Shown here: piece after piece, positions 17,591 through 27,289 of the stretch | Layout: every line of letters starts with the position of its first letter | How positions within the stretch are numbered: the stretch's first letter is position 1 | Source of the DNA: Wenjunlia vitaminophila DSM 41686 | Lineage (GTDB): Bacteria; Actinomycetota; Actinomycetes; Streptomycetales; Streptomycetaceae | NCBI RefSeq assembly: GCF_000380165.1 | Contig: NZ_KB904635.1 | Location: 124,001 to 188,000, forward strand | DNA: 64,000 nucleotides | Reading direction: 5' to 3' | The notes under the pieces: model-generated | What the model was told of the DNA's origin: nothing | The model's input: only the letters and a program-made list of their open reading frames with translations | The model's database searches: none | Translations under genes and position numbers: made by a program

Positions 17591-17947
17591 ATGGCCCGTC
17601 GCTGGCACGACGGTCACGGCACTCTACGCATTCCCGGAACACCGCCGCTCCCCCTGGAGATCGCCGCCTCCTACCGGGCCCGCACCCGCGGGCTCCTGGG
17701 CCGCACCGGGATCGACGGCGCACTGCTGCTCACCCCGGCGGCCAGCGTGCACACCATCGGCATGCGCTTCGCCATCGACGTCGCCTACCTCGACCGTCAC
17801 GACACCGTGCTGGCCGTCCGCACCATGCCTCCCGGACGGCTCGGAAGGGTGCGCCTGCGGGCCCGCCGCGTCCTGGAGTCCGAGGCCGGCGCCATGGGCC
17901 GGTGGGGGCTGCGCCCGGGCGTGGCAGTGCAGTTCGACGCGGACTGA
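17591..17947 (+). CDS. DUF192 family protein
   Basis: The 118-residue product matches DUF192: RTRGLLGRTGIDGALLL, the signature VHTIGMRFAIDVAYLD, and an ESEAGAMGRWGLRPG end. Members are small beta proteins of unknown function, usually exported or membrane-linked, and are regularly found in actinobacterial tad loci. No signal peptide is seen here. GGAGG lies 7 nt before the ATG. It reads against the rest of the pilus cluster. Confidence 0.8.
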   Translation: MARRWHDGHGTLRIPGTPPLPLEIAASYRARTRGLLGRTGIDGALLLTPAASVHTIGMRFAIDVAYLDRHDTVLAVRTMPPGRLGRVRLRARRVLESEAGAMGRWGLRPGVAVQFDAD

Positions 17948-17970
17948 GCCCGGCCGCGCCCACCGGCGGG

Positions 17971-18576
17971 TCAGTCCTCGAGCTTGGGGAAGGTGATCTC
18001 CACCCGGCGGTTCTTCCGCCGCCCCTCCTCCGTGGAGTTGTCGGAGATGGGGTAGTCCTCGCCGAAGCCCCGCACGTCGTAGTTGACCTCCGGGCTGAGC
18101 AGGTCCTTCAGCACCTGGTGCACGGCCTCGGCGCGCTTCTGGGACAGCACGTCCCCGTGGCCTTCGCTGCCGAGGTCGTCGGTGAAGCCGAAGATCCGGA
18201 CGTAGTGCGTCTCCTGGTCGTCTATCTCGTCGGCGATGGTCCGGATTCGGCCCCGCGCGGTCGGGGACAGCTCCGCGCTGTCCCTGCCGAACAGCACCTC
18301 CGCCTGGAGGGCGAACGTCACGTTCTCGTTGGTCTCCTCGCGACGCTCCTCTCCCTTGCCGTCCTCCACCACCGTCTTGATGTCGAGCACCTTGGGCTCC
18401 GCCAACTCCGCTCCCTCAGCGAGCAGGAGCTGCGGGTCGTTCGCGTCGATCTCCACGGGGGCGGACGGGGTGCCGGTCGGGTCCGGCCCCTCCGCGTGTC
18501 CTGTCGGCGCACCGACGAACACCAGGCCCGTGGCGAGCGCGGCCGTGGCCGCCAGCCGGAACGGTCTGAGCTGCAT
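17971..18576 (-). CDS. Secreted OmpA/MotB-like domain protein
   Basis: The 201-residue product has a Sec signal (RPFRLAATAALATGLVFVGA) and a C-terminal OmpA-like peptidoglycan-binding domain. The domain starts near FALQAEVLFGRDSAELS and has the GFTDDLGSEGHGDVLSQKRAEAV core and the terminal GRRKNRRVEITF, the usual D/R peptidoglycan contact segment. The ATG at 18576 is chosen over GTG 18588 because GAGGG then has proper spacing. It closes the leftward pilus operon and starts 8 bp after the lipoprotein gene. In a cell without an outer membrane it probably anchors or positions the pilus at the wall, which is inference. Confidence 0.88.
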   Translation of the reverse strand: MQLRPFRLAATAALATGLVFVGAPTGHAEGPDPTGTPSAPVEIDANDPQLLLAEGAELAEPKVLDIKTVVEDGKGEERREETNENVTFALQAEVLFGRDSAELSPTARGRIRTIADEIDDQETHYVRIFGFTDDLGSEGHGDVLSQKRAEAVHQVLKDLLSPEVNYDVRGFGEDYPISDNSTEEGRRKNRRVEITFPKLED

Positions 18577-18584
18577 GGGCACCC

Positions 18585-19181
18585 TCACCCCGAAATCTTG
18601 ATCTTGGCGGGCGGCATGGTCGGGAGCTGGAACTCGACGTCGGTCACGTCCTCGGCGGGAGCGGGGAACTGGGCGTAGATGGGGCGGGTCTCATCGGGCT
18701 TGACGTCACTCAGTTGCATGGTGCACAGGCACATGCCCTCGGTGTCCCGCAACACGTAGTAGCGCTTCTTGGCCTCGGGGTCCACCAGGACCGCGCCGGC
18801 CACCGAGTACCCCGACTTCTGCACTTCCTGTTCGGTCCCCACCCACTGGGTGGCGTCGAAGATCTCGTCGCCGGTGTTGGTGATCTCGCCCTTGACGGTG
18901 ACGAAGCCGCCGGCGTCCCGGGTCGCCTCCGTGATGGCCAGCACCACTCCCTTCTCCCCCTTGACCTCTGCCAGCGTCTGGGCCGGCGCCGGTTCCTCCT
19001 TCGGTTTCGAGGAACTGGTTGACACGTCGGATCCCTGGGTGTTCGACGCCTTCGGGTCCGCCTTGTCGGCCTCCTTGTCACCGTTGTCCCCGCCACAACC
19101 GGCCACGGCGAACGACAGGCCGATGGCCAGGGTGGCAGCGGCCAGCCGGACCCGAACCTGCGTTCTGCGCTGGGTGGTCAT
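18585..19181 (-). CDS. Lipoprotein with DUF4352-like domain
   Basis: The 198-residue product has a lipoprotein signal with lipobox VAGC (Cys 29), a Ser/Lys/Pro-rich linker and a beta-rich C-terminal domain (VTVKGEITNTGDEIFDATQW) resembling the immunoglobulin-like DUF4352 fold. Two closely spaced Cys in GMCLCTMQL may form a disulfide or bind metal. It ends 8 bp before the OmpA-like gene and follows the TadG-like gene, so it is probably the lipid-anchored partner of that protein in the pilus locus. The exact function is unknown. Confidence 0.75.
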   Translation of the reverse strand: MTTQRRTQVRVRLAAATLAIGLSFAVAGCGGDNGDKEADKADPKASNTQGSDVSTSSSKPKEEPAPAQTLAEVKGEKGVVLAITEATRDAGGFVTVKGEITNTGDEIFDATQWVGTEQEVQKSGYSVAGAVLVDPEAKKRYYVLRDTEGMCLCTMQLSDVKPDETRPIYAQFPAPAEDVTDVEFQLPTMPPAKIKISG

Positions 19182-19215
19182 CGTTGCTCGTTTCCTTCGC
19201 TCGTCGTTCCACTCG

Positions 19216-19887
19216 TCACTTGGTGAGCCGGATCACGAAGAGATCCCCGAGGTCCAGGTCAAGCTCCGGGTCCCCCGGGTCCAGGGACAGTCCGCCCTCG
19301 TCGCAGTCGAACGTCACCGGTCCCGGTTCCTCCTCGCTGTCACCCTCGTCCTCGTCCTCTTCGTCGGCCGGAGAACTGGGGTCACCGTCAGGCTCCTCGG
19401 TCGGGTCCTCCTGTCGGGGACTCAGCGCGCAGCGGGGCTCGATGACGGCCGTTGCGGTGGCCACCGCGTGCTTGTCCTCGGTGCCGTCGATCACCGAATC
19501 GCCGATGCTGTCCTCGGACCTCACATCAACCCGGTAGCCCGCGGGATCATGTACCCGGACGCATTCCTGTACCCGGGCCCCGTTGCGCTCGGCGTAGCTG
19601 GACGCGGCGGCGCAGTGACCGGAGCGGAGCTCCTTGCCGTCCAGCAGGTCCTGGATCAGCTCGAGGTCGCCCGCGCGCAGGGCGTCGAGGAACTGGGGGC
19701 CCATCCCGTCCCGGGCGTCCTTGGCCGCACCCAAGGCCGCCGCGTCGGCCGCCGTCTGGGTGCCGTTGCGCGAGTCCTCGGCCTGTCCCACGGCGAAGAA
19801 GGCCAGCGCGACGAAGAGCAGGCCGACCCCCGCCATCAGGTGGAGCGGGATGGTCTGCCCGTCGTCACGTCGGAGACGTCGGATCAC
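19216..19887 (-). CDS. TadE/TadG-like pilus assembly protein
   Basis: The 223-residue product begins with a class III prepilin-like N-terminus (RRDDGQTIPLHLMAGVGLLFVALAFF) and a single membrane helix, followed by the TAADAAALGAAKDARDG segment typical of Flp pilus-assembly TadG-like proteins. The C-terminal half is very acidic (DEEDEDEGDSEEEPG), a feature I do not know from the family. The GTG start overlaps the flp stop (GTGA), so the two are translationally coupled. Confidence 0.85.
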   Translation of the reverse strand: MIRRLRRDDGQTIPLHLMAGVGLLFVALAFFAVGQAEDSRNGTQTAADAAALGAAKDARDGMGPQFLDALRAGDLELIQDLLDGKELRSGHCAAASSYAERNGARVQECVRVHDPAGYRVDVRSEDSIGDSVIDGTEDKHAVATATAVIEPRCALSPRQEDPTEEPDGDPSSPADEEDEDEGDSEEEPGPVTFDCDEGGLSLDPGDPELDLDLGDLFVIRLTK

Positions 19888-20120
19888 GAATCACCGATGA
19901 CGTCGTTGATCGCGCCGGTGATTCCATTCTTGATCTTGTTACCGATGTCCGTGCCGTTCAGCGCGAGGATGATCGCCGCGACGATCACCGCGATCCCCAG
20001 ATACTCAATCGCTGTCTGTCCCCTGTCTCCCCGTCCTGACCGTGTCGCCGCGACACGGTCAACCGCCCAGTCGCGCACGGCGATCCGTGCCGCGACCGCT
20101 GCCTTGATCACGCGGTCCAT
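19884..20120 (-). CDS. flp: Flp-type prepilin (major pilin candidate)
   Basis: The 78-residue product has the Flp signature: a hydrophilic leader ending in RGDRG, then QTAIEYLGIAVIVAAIILAL with Glu at +5 and Tyr at +6, then a short tail. The prepilin peptidase at 16831-17544 should cut between Gly and Gln. The leader, about 48 residues, is longer than in most Flp pilins. GAGGAGG lies 10 nt before the ATG. About 100 bp separate it from tadC, so it may have its own promoter and be made in larger amounts. Confidence 0.9.
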   Translation of the reverse strand: MDRVIKAAVAARIAVRDWAVDRVAATRSGRGDRGQTAIEYLGIAVIVAAIILALNGTDIGNKIKNGITGAINDVIGDS

Positions 20121-20223
20121 AGTCGCGCCCCCTCCTCGGTTCTCGTCGCTATGCACAAGGTAGAGCCGAATGCGATTTCCGCCAGTGGGCATCGGAGGAC
20201 GCCTTCCCCCCGCGGCGGTTGCC

Positions 20224-21111
20224 CTATCCGTCAAGGAATGCGTCCATGTCGATGTCGGAACCCAACAGCAGGCTGGTGACCAGCAGGATCAGCGTGGCCG
20301 GGACCATGAGCATGGTCACCACACCGGTGGCGCGGGGCACCGTGCGGGCCGCCTTCCTGCGGGCGTTCTGGGCGTCGGCGCGGCGCATGTCCTGGGCGAT
20401 CTGCATCAGCGTCTCCGCGATGGGGGCACCGAGGTCCTCGCCCTGCTGGAGGGCCGTGACGAACTGGCCCACCTGCTCGGAGTCGTTGCGGCGACGGAGT
20501 TCCTCGAACGCCTGCCGGCGGCTCATGCCCATCTCCATCTGCCGCAGGCTGATCCGGATCTCGTCAGACCAGGGTCCCTGGTACATCGTGGACACCCGCT
20601 CGAGCGCCTGGCGGAAACCCAGTCCGGCGGTCACCACCACGGACAGCACGTCGAGGAAGTCCGGCAGGGTCCGCTCGATCTCCTCGCGACGGGCCCGCAC
20701 GGCCGCCCAGATGCCGACGTCCGCCCACCACCAGGCGAACGCCGCGCAGATCAGCGCGACCACGATCTGCCCGCGGACCAGGAAGACCAGGGTGGCGGTC
20801 CCGCCGAGGGCACCGTAGACCGCGCGGCGGGCGGCGTAGCGCTGGACGGTCAGCCCCCGGGGGTTGCCCGCGTGGTCGATGCGGTCCCTGGCCCTGGCCA
20901 CCCGGACCGGGCCCATCAGCCGTAGCACCAGGGGGGCGTAGCGCATGCCGAGGCGGTCCAGCAGGGATCCGACCGCGGTCGTGCGGGTGGAGCCGACCTC
21001 CAGCGCCAGGCTGAGGTCGCTGGGAAGCCGGGCGTCCCGTCGGTACAGGGCCACGCCGTAGGCGACGCCCAGTACGGACAGCGCCGTGACAGCGGCGAGC
21101 AACAGCGCCAT
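20224..21111 (-). CDS. tadC: Tad pilus inner-membrane platform protein TadC
   Basis: The 295-residue product is a type II secretion F-domain protein. The T2SSF core lies at about residues 150-275 (RTLPDFLDVLSVVVTAGLGFRQAL, then the ALQQGEDLGAPIAETL motif), flanked by membrane helices at the N-terminus, middle and C-terminus. With TadB it forms the platform on which the TadA ATPase works. It begins 1 bp after tadB ends. Confidence 0.9.
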   Translation of the reverse strand: MALLLAAVTALSVLGVAYGVALYRRDARLPSDLSLALEVGSTRTTAVGSLLDRLGMRYAPLVLRLMGPVRVARARDRIDHAGNPRGLTVQRYAARRAVYGALGGTATLVFLVRGQIVVALICAAFAWWWADVGIWAAVRARREEIERTLPDFLDVLSVVVTAGLGFRQALERVSTMYQGPWSDEIRISLRQMEMGMSRRQAFEELRRRNDSEQVGQFVTALQQGEDLGAPIAETLMQIAQDMRRADAQNARRKAARTVPRATGVVTMLMVPATLILLVTSLLLGSDIDMDAFLDG

Positions 21112-21112
21112 C

Positions 21113-22060
21113 TCAGACCTCGATGCGGGACATGCGGTGGATGAGGAAGAAGCCCAGCGCGTACAGGCCGAGGGAGACCAGCACGGCCACCCGGCCGATG
21201 CCGCCGCCGGTCATCTCGGCCAGCGCGCCGGGGGTGATCTGGTCGATCATCAGCAGGGCGCCGACGCCGATGACCGGGACCGCGTAGGCGGTGACCCGGA
21301 TCTGGGCGAGCTGGGTGCGCACCTCGCGCCGGGTCTCCTTGCGTTCCTCCAGCGTGTTGGTGAGGTTCCGCAGCGAGCCGACGAGTGAGCCGCCCGTGCG
21401 GGCGGACAGGACGAGGGTGGTCACCAGGACCGCGAGCTCCCGGGACGGCAGCCGGCGCTGGAGGTCGCCCAGCGCGTCGTTGAGCGAGTGGCCGACGGCC
21501 AGGGCGTTGGCCACCTTGGTCAGCTCCTCCCCGGCGGGGGCCGGCAGTTCCTCGGCGGCCATGGAGACGGCGGTGCGCAGCGCCAGGCCGGCCTGGGTGG
21601 CGTTGGCGAGTACCCGGGACAGCTCGGGGAGCTGGTTGATGAAGCGTTCGATCCGCAGTTGGCGGCGCCAGTTGAGGAAGGCGAACGAGGCCCAGACGCC
21701 CACCAGGCCGGCGATCGGGCCGAAGAACGGGGCGAGCAGGGCGTGTGCCAGGGCCCACAGTCCACCGACCACGCCCAGCATGGCCGCGGTGAACTCCCCC
21801 GGCGTCAGTCGAAGGCCGGTGGTGGCGATCCGCTGTTCCAGGCGCGGGCCGTACCTGCTGCGCCGGACGCGGGCGTCGAGCCGGGCGAACCGCTGGGGCC
21901 GTTCCGGGGGGGCCTCCTGGCCCCCCGCGGTGATCGCCAGCCGTTCCACCAGTGCCTGCCGCTGGGCCTGCCCGGCCGACCAGGTCAGCACCCCCCACAC
22001 GGCGAGGACGCAGGCCAGCAGCGTCACACCGAGGACGACGAGCGACGAGGTACCCCACAC
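21113..22060 (-). CDS. tadB: Tad pilus inner-membrane platform protein TadB
   Basis: The 315-residue product is the second T2SSF platform protein. It has an N-terminal helix, two central helices near residues 90-125, the F-domain signature FINQLPELSRVLANATQAGLALRTAV and VLVTTLVLSARTGGSLV, then two C-terminal helices. It starts 2 bp after the tadA stop and is followed directly by tadC, the usual tadABC order. Confidence 0.9.
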   Translation of the reverse strand: MWGTSSLVVLGVTLLACVLAVWGVLTWSAGQAQRQALVERLAITAGGQEAPPERPQRFARLDARVRRSRYGPRLEQRIATTGLRLTPGEFTAAMLGVVGGLWALAHALLAPFFGPIAGLVGVWASFAFLNWRRQLRIERFINQLPELSRVLANATQAGLALRTAVSMAAEELPAPAGEELTKVANALAVGHSLNDALGDLQRRLPSRELAVLVTTLVLSARTGGSLVGSLRNLTNTLEERKETRREVRTQLAQIRVTAYAVPVIGVGALLMIDQITPGALAEMTGGGIGRVAVLVSLGLYALGFFLIHRMSRIEV

Positions 22061-22062
22061 CG

Positions 22063-23397
<1,335 letters not shown>

Positions 23398-23404
23398 GGC
23401 CGCA

Positions 23405-23815
23405 TCACTCCTTGGGCAGGTGTGCGGTGCGGTGGACCGGGCCGAACCCGCCGATGCCCGGGATGACCGACGGGATGTCGATGCTGGCGGTGGCGGTCAC
23501 CGACTCCTCCCCCGTTTCGACGTCCACGGTGACGTCGTCCCGGAGCCAGTCGCTGACCGCGGCGGTTCCCGCGGCCTGCGGGGAGCGTCCCGGCACGTCC
23601 TGGGAGGCGGTGCGGGCGGCGGCCCTGGCCGCCGTTCCGGCCTGGGAGGCGGCGTGCGCGACGATGCCGAGTTGGATGCCGACCAGCGCGACCAGCAACA
23701 GCACCGGGATGGCCCCGAGGAGTTCGAGGGCCGCCTGACCACGGTCGTCGCGCGACCTGACCGACCGTCCCGGGGCGGACCGGTCCGGGGCGCCGACGCC
23801 GGTCCGGCTACCCAT
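23405..23815 (-). CDS. TadE-like pseudopilin
   Basis: The 136-residue product has a basic leader ending in RDDRG, then QAALELLGAIPVLLLVALVG, the TadE helix with Glu at +5, then a soluble domain with VSDWLRDDVTVDVE. The start ATG has AAGGAG about 8 nt upstream and overlaps the end of the cpaE-tadE gene by 8 bp, so coupling is likely. Two TadE modules lie in tandem here, one free and one fused. Confidence 0.88.
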   Translation of the reverse strand: MGSRTGVGAPDRSAPGRSVRSRDDRGQAALELLGAIPVLLLVALVGIQLGIVAHAASQAGTAARAAARTASQDVPGRSPQAAGTAAVSDWLRDDVTVDVETGEESVTATASIDIPSVIPGIGGFGPVHRTAHLPKE

Positions 23816-25412
23816 CGTCGCTCTCCTTCGCCGCGCCCGCGCTCGCGGAGAGCGTCAGCGGGAACGAGGCCACTCCGGGGAAGAGCGCGGGAACCCGGAG
23901 GTTGACCGACGCCGTGACCATCCCGTCCGACTCGGCGCAGGTGATGTCGGCGCCGTCCTGCCAGGCGCCCGGCAGGTCCTCGGTGCCGCCGCCGGCACAG
24001 GAGTGGCCGGTGGCGGCGGACCGTGCCGCCTTGTCCGCGGCGTTGCCGGCGAGGGTGAAGGTGTAGCCGATGAGGACGCACTGCCAGACCAGCGCGAGCA
24101 CCACCAGGATCGTCGGGACCATGCCGAGGAACTCGAGGCTGGCCTGCCCCCGGTCCCCGAACCTGCCGGGCCCGCGCTTCCTGCCGGAGCGGCCCCGGGC
24201 GTGCTGGCGCCCCGCGCGGCGCCCGGGGTCGCCCGGCTCCGCGGTCTGGAGCAGGTCGAGTTCGCCGGCGAGCGCCCACAGTGCCTGCTTGACCGTGGAG
24301 CGCGCGTCGAGGTCCTGCAACCGGCCGGCGTCCACGAACGGTTGGAGTTCCCGGTAGGCCGCCGGGATCACCGTCCTGGCGCCGCGGGTGCCGGTGATCC
24401 GTTGCACCAGGACCGGCTGGATCTCGGTCCCGCGGGTGTGCCGGTTGAGGACCACGACGGTGTCCTCCGCCTTGCGCACCTGGAGGCGGTCCCACAGGCG
24501 CACCATCCGCTTGGCGGCCCGCACCGCGACCACGTCGGGGGTGGTCAGCAGGACGGCGGTGTCGGCGAGTTCCACGGCGACGGCGTTGGCCCCGTTCACC
24601 TGGCTGCCGCAGTCCACCACCACCACGTCGAAACGGGAGCGCAGGGCGGTGAGCACCTGACGGGCCGCGCGGTCGGTGACCTCCTCGGCGCGCTCGCCCT
24701 CGGCGGGGGCGAGCAGCAGGGCGAGCCCCGTGGGGTGGTCGAACATCGCCTCCTGGAGCACCCGGGGGGAGATGTCGTTGATGTCGGCGAGGTCGGCGAG
24801 GGAACGCCGGAACTGCACCTCGAGGTAGGACGCCAGGTCCCCGGACTGGAGGTCCATGTCGACCAGCGCGGTGGCCCGGCCGGCGGCGCGGGCGGCCAGC
24901 GCGAGTTCGATGGCGGCGACGGTGCTGCCGACCCCGCCCTTGGCCCCGGCGACCGTGACCAGGGTCCCGGTCCTGCCCGACGGGGCCTCGGGGGCGGGGG
25001 CCAGGTGTCGGCGCACCCCGGTCGCCCAGGCGGCGGCGGTCTGCACCCGCATGGCCAGTTCGTCGTGGGACAGCGGCAACCCGACCACGCCGCGGGCGCC
25101 GACGTCCATGGCCGCCGCGTACAGGTCCGGGTTCGGGGACTGGGACATCAGCACCACCCCGACCGCGGGGAACCGCATGGCGACCTCCCGGACCAGCTCG
25201 AACGCCGGCATCGGGCCGATCCGCTCGTGGACCAGGACCACCTCGGGCAGCCCGTCCACCGACTCGTCGGCGAGCCGGTCCAGGGTGGTGAGGAGCGCCG
25301 CGGAGTCGGCCGCGACCGGCGCCAGCTCCGCCCCGGGGACCTGGTTCAGCACCGTGGCGAGGGCCCGCGCGGTGTCGGTGTCGCCGATCCCACAGAGCAC
25401 ACGAATGATCAC
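23808..25412 (-). CDS. CpaE/TadZ-like MinD-family ATPase fused to a TadE pseudopilin
   Basis: The 534-residue product has a response-regulator-like N-terminal domain (about 1-130) and a MinD/ParA-type ATPase domain with deviant Walker A GAKGGVGST at 156-164 and VVVDCGSQ as Walker B region. After a basic linker (ARGRSGRKRGPGRFGDRG) comes a complete TadE module: QASLEFLGMVPTILVVLALV from residue 423, then an extracellular-type domain with a Cys pair. The frame is continuous, and between the ATPase and the TadE leader I find no ATG, GTG or TTG codon that could start a separate TadE, so the fusion looks genuine. The G-Q junction is a prepilin-peptidase site, so cleavage could release the ATPase. 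The GTG start follows the cpaB stop by 7 bp. Confidence 0.85.
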   Translation of the reverse strand: MIIRVLCGIGDTDTARALATVLNQVPGAELAPVAADSAALLTTLDRLADESVDGLPEVVLVHERIGPMPAFELVREVAMRFPAVGVVLMSQSPNPDLYAAAMDVGARGVVGLPLSHDELAMRVQTAAAWATGVRRHLAPAPEAPSGRTGTLVTVAGAKGGVGSTVAAIELALAARAAGRATALVDMDLQSGDLASYLEVQFRRSLADLADINDISPRVLQEAMFDHPTGLALLLAPAEGERAEEVTDRAARQVLTALRSRFDVVVVDCGSQVNGANAVAVELADTAVLLTTPDVVAVRAAKRMVRLWDRLQVRKAEDTVVVLNRHTRGTEIQPVLVQRITGTRGARTVIPAAYRELQPFVDAGRLQDLDARSTVKQALWALAGELDLLQTAEPGDPGRRAGRQHARGRSGRKRGPGRFGDRGQASLEFLGMVPTILVVLALVWQCVLIGYTFTLAGNAADKAARSAATGHSCAGGGTEDLPGAWQDGADITCAESDGMVTASVNLRVPALFPGVASFPLTLSASAGAAKESDDG

Positions 25413-25419
25413 GCGCGTC

Positions 25420-26133
25420 TCACCGTTCCCGGTCCTCGTCGAGGGTGTAGGTGCGCTCACCGGGGGTGAGCGCCGTCTCGTCGCCCGGCGCAACCAGGGC
25501 GAGCCGCACGTGGGTGGCGAACGACTCGGCGTAGGCGAGGCGTTGCGCGTCGCTCGGGGAGAGCGCGAACGTGATCGGCACGGCCTCGTCACCGGAGCCG
25601 TCGTCGTCCCGGTCGGCGTCCAGCACCTCCAGTTCGCCGACGTCGATGACCTTGGCCGCGGAGACGATGATCTGCGAGGAGGCGGGCGACTTGCCGCGGT
25701 CCTCGGCTTCGAACGTGGCGAAGATGTCCACCCGGGCCCCGGGGTCGATCTTCCCGGCCACCCCCGTGGCGGCGTCGATCATGATGGCGATCTCCCGCTG
25801 CCCCGGCTCCAGGGCCGGGCGGTCCACGGCCATCTCCCGCTGGAGGAGCGAGCCCTCGTGCAGCGCGATGGGGGCGATCTTGTCGTCGATCTCGTCGAGG
25901 TCCCGCACCGCGGTGTCGGGGAGCCAGCGCTCGGGCACCTTCACCCGGCGGAACTGGCTGGGGGTCAGCTCCTGGTAGGCGGGGATGTCCTGCTTGAGCT
26001 CGTACGCGGTGGTCTCCTGGCCGACCTTGGACTCCACGTCGTTGACGACCGCGAGCACGCCCGCGAAGGCGGCGACGGCGCAGACGACGGAGAGGACGAT
26101 CAGGATGACGCCGCGCCGTTGACGTGAGTTCAT
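25420..26133 (-). CDS. cpaB: Flp pilus assembly protein CpaB/RcpC (SAF domain)
   Basis: The 237-residue product has an N-terminal membrane anchor (RRGVILIVLSVVCAVAAFAG), a SAF domain (YQELTPSQFRRVKVPERWLP) and the RcpC/CpaB C-terminal domain (AIMIDAATGVAGKIDPGARVD). CpaB proteins sit outside the membrane and stabilise pilus assembly. Its ATG overlaps the stop of the upstream gene as ATGA, which favours this start although the Shine-Dalgarno sequence is weak. Confidence 0.88.
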   Translation of the reverse strand: MNSRQRRGVILIVLSVVCAVAAFAGVLAVVNDVESKVGQETTAYELKQDIPAYQELTPSQFRRVKVPERWLPDTAVRDLDEIDDKIAPIALHEGSLLQREMAVDRPALEPGQREIAIMIDAATGVAGKIDPGARVDIFATFEAEDRGKSPASSQIIVSAAKVIDVGELEVLDADRDDDGSGDEAVPITFALSPSDAQRLAYAESFATHVRLALVAPGDETALTPGERTYTLDEDRER

Positions 26134-27116
26134 CGACGTGTGGGACCAATCTGGTATCTGCTGTCGGTCTCGGTTCGGCTGACGGTCCCGGCTCCTGCCC
26201 CGGGCCCGGGACGCCGTGAGGTGCCCGCCGGGGTGGCGGCGGACCCCGGGGTGACGGCGGCGGGGCGGGTGGGTGCCGTGGGTTCGACGCGGGCGGAGCA
26301 GAACAGGCACCGGTCGCCGATGGTCTCCAGTCCGCACCAGCCGCAGGCGTCGCGGCGGACGGAACGGACGAGTTGGTGGAGCACCGCCACGTCGGGGATG
26401 TACGCGGCGAACTCGACCAGCTTCTGGTTGCCCCACCACTGGGTGGACGCCGCGGGCAGCGGCACCTGGCACACCCGCTGGCACCGCCACTGACGGGCCA
26501 GGTCACCGCTGACCCAGTCGGACGCCAACCCGTGCTCCCCCACGGCGAGGTGGGTGGCGAAGTCGGGCCCGGGGAGCCTGGCGGAGCCGGTCAGCTCCGC
26601 CAGGTGCGCCTGGGGGTTGGCGACCACGGCGAACTGGGACCCGGGGACCCAGGAGCGCAGGTGTGACCTGAGGTTCACCTCGACCCGGTCGAGCCGGGCG
26701 ATGCTGTTGAGCACGGCTCCGGTGTGCAGGTAGTAGGGCAGCAGCCGGGCGGCCCCGGCGAGCACCCCGGGTGCGAGGTCGGTGCCGCACAGCAGGGTGA
26801 GCTGACGGGCCAGCAGCGCGGCGGCCAGCGGCGGGAGATCGACGTCCACCAGCGCGATCCGGTCGCTCTCCAGGACCGCGCGGACCGTGTGCAGCCGGCG
26901 GCGCTCCTGCGCCGGCAGCGTGGCCGGAACGAGCGCCACTAAGTACCCGAAGCTGTCCAGCGCCGCGCTGACTCTGGTCAACTGTTCGTCGAGCGGATGT
27001 GACCGCTCCGTTGCCGCCCGGTCGTCGGGACGGTGCAGGACCACGGCGGCGGGCGCTTGCCCCTCCGGCACCGGAAGGATCAGGTCCGCGCTGGTCACGG
27101 CTATGGCAGTTGGCAC
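26130..27116 (-). CDS. Conserved tad-locus protein of unknown function with a CxxC...CxxC end
   Basis: I do not recognise a family for this 328-residue protein. It is the first gene of the leftward pilus operon and overlaps cpaB by 4 bp. It has no signal peptide. The N-terminal 170 residues are alpha/beta-like with a VALVDVDLPPLAAALLARQL stretch, the middle is Trp-rich (STQWWGNQKLVEF), and a zinc-ribbon-like motif (CGWCGLETIGDRCLFC) precedes a disordered Pro/Ala tail. Codon 59 (26942-26940) is TTA. A regulatory or ATPase-like role in pilus assembly is possible but unproven. Its promoter should lie in the 170-bp gap to its right. Confidence 0.7.
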   Translation of the reverse strand: MPTAIAVTSADLILPVPEGQAPAAVVLHRPDDRAATERSHPLDEQLTRVSAALDSFGYLVALVPATLPAQERRRLHTVRAVLESDRIALVDVDLPPLAAALLARQLTLLCGTDLAPGVLAGAARLLPYYLHTGAVLNSIARLDRVEVNLRSHLRSWVPGSQFAVVANPQAHLAELTGSARLPGPDFATHLAVGEHGLASDWVSGDLARQWRCQRVCQVPLPAASTQWWGNQKLVEFAAYIPDVAVLHQLVRSVRRDACGWCGLETIGDRCLFCSARVEPTAPTRPAAVTPGSAATPAGTSRRPGPGAGAGTVSRTETDSRYQIGPTRR

Positions 27117-27289
27117 CCGACCCCCAGTTCGCCTGATGACTCGCCCCCGCGGAACACCCCCAGGGCCAGCTTAACCAGGCGAACGGCCCAAAGGCATGCC
27201 ACTCGGCGGGCGAGCGGCCGTGCGTTCGGTCCGTACCCGCGACGGTGACGCGGTGACCGGAGTGGTCGTCAGTTTCACGCGGCGCGGGG

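Noticed and set aside
24140-24260. Separate tadE gene starting inside the cpaE frame
   Set aside because: No ATG, GTG or TTG codon lies in frame between the ATPase end and the TadE leader, so a fusion explains the sequence better.
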